64,000 nt of DNA, taken from assembly GCA_002748835.1 (NCBI GenBank), contig PDTL01000018.1, positions 1 through 64,000 of the forward strand, in the 5' to 3' direction. Positions 63,176-64,000 of this stretch are shown here, piece after piece. The notes beneath the pieces were generated by a model. The model was not told the DNA's origin. It saw nothing but the letters and a program-made list of their open reading frames with translations, and searched no databases. Made by a program: the position numbers and the translations under genes. Within the stretch, counting starts at the first letter, position 1; each line of letters starts with the position of its first letter. This DNA is from Deltaproteobacteria bacterium (GTDB lineage: Bacteria; Desulfobacterota; Desulfobacteria; Desulfobacterales; GCA-2748835).

Positions 63176-64000
63176 ATGGCTGGAAAAAGAATTGTTGTCA
63201 TCGGCGGCGTTGCCTGTGGCCCCAAGGCTGCAGCCCGGATTAAACGTCTGGCACCGGATGCGGACGTCACCATCATTGAAAAAGGAGAGCTGCTCTCCTA
63301 TGCCGGGTGCGGGCTTCCCTTTTACCTTTCCGGTGAAGTGCATGATCACAATGAGCTCATGGCCACACCAACGGGTGTGGTCCGGGACACCCAGTTCTTC
63401 CAGAAGGTCAAGGGCATTCGGGTGCTGAACAAAACCCTGGCTCAATCCATTGATCGGGAAAACAAGGTGGTGCATGCCATCAGTATTCTCAGTGGAGAAT
63501 CCGTGGAACTGCCCTACGACACCCTGGTGCTTGCCGTGGGAAGCAAGTATTATGTACCCCCAATTCCTGGAACGGATCTCAAAGGGGTCCATTTTCTGCA
63601 GACCATTGAGGACGCCCAGAAAATTCGAAATCAGGAACGGGAAATGGCTGGCAAGCGGGCGGTGATCATCGGTGGCGGCCTAATCGGTATCGAAGTGACC
63701 GAAGCTTTTGTTCGCCAGGGACTTCAGGTGACGGTGATCGAAAAAGGAGAGACCATCCTGGGCGAGCTCTTTGATCCTGAGGTGGTGCATCATGTGCATG
63801 GCGCCCTGCGTGCCGGCGGTGTGGATTTGAAGCTCTCAACCGAAGTCACCACCATCAACGGAGATGACCGGGGGAAGGTCGTGGGGGTGACAACAACCAA
63901 CGGCGTGATCAAGGCAGATATGGTGCTCATTGCCGTAGGCGTAAAGCCAAATACCCGCATGGCCGAAGATGCGGGACTCGCTCTTGGCGAAACAGGTGCC
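63176..64000 (+). CDS. CoA-disulfide reductase / NADH oxidase-like FAD flavoprotein, 3' end cut off
   Basis: The first 275 codons are present and the frame is open to the window edge, so the gene is partial (and missing from the ORF track). The FAD-binding Rossmann motif is VVIGGVACGPKAAARI. The single redox cysteine is in LSYAGCGLPFYLSG, as in CoA-disulfide reductases and NADH oxidases. A second Rossmann motif for NAD(P)H is VIIGGGLIGIEVTEAF, and the ADMVLIAVGVKPNT segment follows. GGAG lies about 8-11 bases upstream of the ATG. In sulfate reducers such enzymes act in oxygen defence or polysulfide and CoA-thiol metabolism; which one cannot be decided without the C-terminus. Confidence 0.92.
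   Translation, partial: MAGKRIVVIGGVACGPKAAARIKRLAPDADVTIIEKGELLSYAGCGLPFYLSGEVHDHNELMATPTGVVRDTQFFQKVKGIRVLNKTLAQSIDRENKVVHAISILSGESVELPYDTLVLAVGSKYYVPPIPGTDLKGVHFLQTIEDAQKIRNQEREMAGKRAVIIGGGLIGIEVTEAFVRQGLQVTVIEKGETILGELFDPEVVHHVHGALRAGGVDLKLSTEVTTINGDDRGKVVGVTTTNGVIKADMVLIAVGVKPNTRMAEDAGLALGETGA

Overview
The window comes from the chromosome of an anaerobic sulfate-reducing bacterium, most likely a member of the Desulfobacterota (Desulfobacteraceae-like). The diagnostic evidence is a complete dsrA-dsrB-dsrD block followed by a DsrN/CbiA-type amidase gene at 28.6-33.0 kb. Supporting evidence is a desulfoferrodoxin homologue, a cytochrome bd oxidase with a short Q-loop and a DVU0772-type small protein typical of sulfate reducers. 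I cannot name the genus from sequence alone. No rRNA, tRNA or CRISPR array was seen.

Region 1-8.3 kb is accessory, partly AT-rich and visibly decaying. It holds a DUF1508 gene, the 5' end of a probable group II intron abutting a broken tyrosine recombinase, a vapBC toxin-antitoxin pair, and a second vapC frameshifted in a GT repeat. After these comes an iron or metallophore-type locus: an AraC/PchR-like regulator, a TonB-dependent receptor, a SAM methyltransferase and a broken FptX-like MFS transporter. It ends with a shredded Fic-domain remnant.

Region 8.3-26.3 kb is core-like. It starts with an MFS-ApbE fusion plus a double FMN-binding-domain exported protein, an extracytosolic flavinylation pair. 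A nucleic-acid block on the minus strand follows (rdgC, an unknown 185-aa gene, cca, priA, phosphodiesterase). Divergent from it is a very large EndoQ-UvrD helicase fusion. Next come a lytic transglycosylase, an outer-membrane barrel, galU, ilvE, a YkgJ-like Cys-cluster protein and dapA.

Region 26.4-34.1 kb is the energy-metabolism centre: a TPR protein, an unknown protein, dsrABD, dsrN, then convergent tatB-tatC. Region 34.3-44.9 kb carries msrAB, a nitroreductase, a superinfection-immunity-like membrane protein with a winged-helix tail, an MBL hydrolase, citrate synthase, upp-uraA uracil salvage, two unknown membrane proteins and asnS. Region 44.9-54.2 kb holds cydAB, the odd desulfoferrodoxin, the DVU0772-like gene behind a possible sigma-54 promoter, a WD40 remnant, and the operon lnt-prfB-HD hydrolase-thiE/thiL fusion. 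prfB contains the classical +1 programmed frameshift.

Region 54.3-64 kb has a STAS protein, an exported LamG/thrombospondin-3 protein, a five-gene peptide/nickel-type ABC importer, a DHH phosphoesterase and the 5' part of a CoA-disulfide-reductase-like flavoprotein that runs off the window.

The candidates I consider most worth following are the EndoQ-helicase fusion opposite the rdgC/unknown/priA operon, the MFS-ApbE flavinylation pair with atypical acceptor motifs, the desulfoferrodoxin lacking two iron ligands, and the uncharacterised gene next to dsrA.
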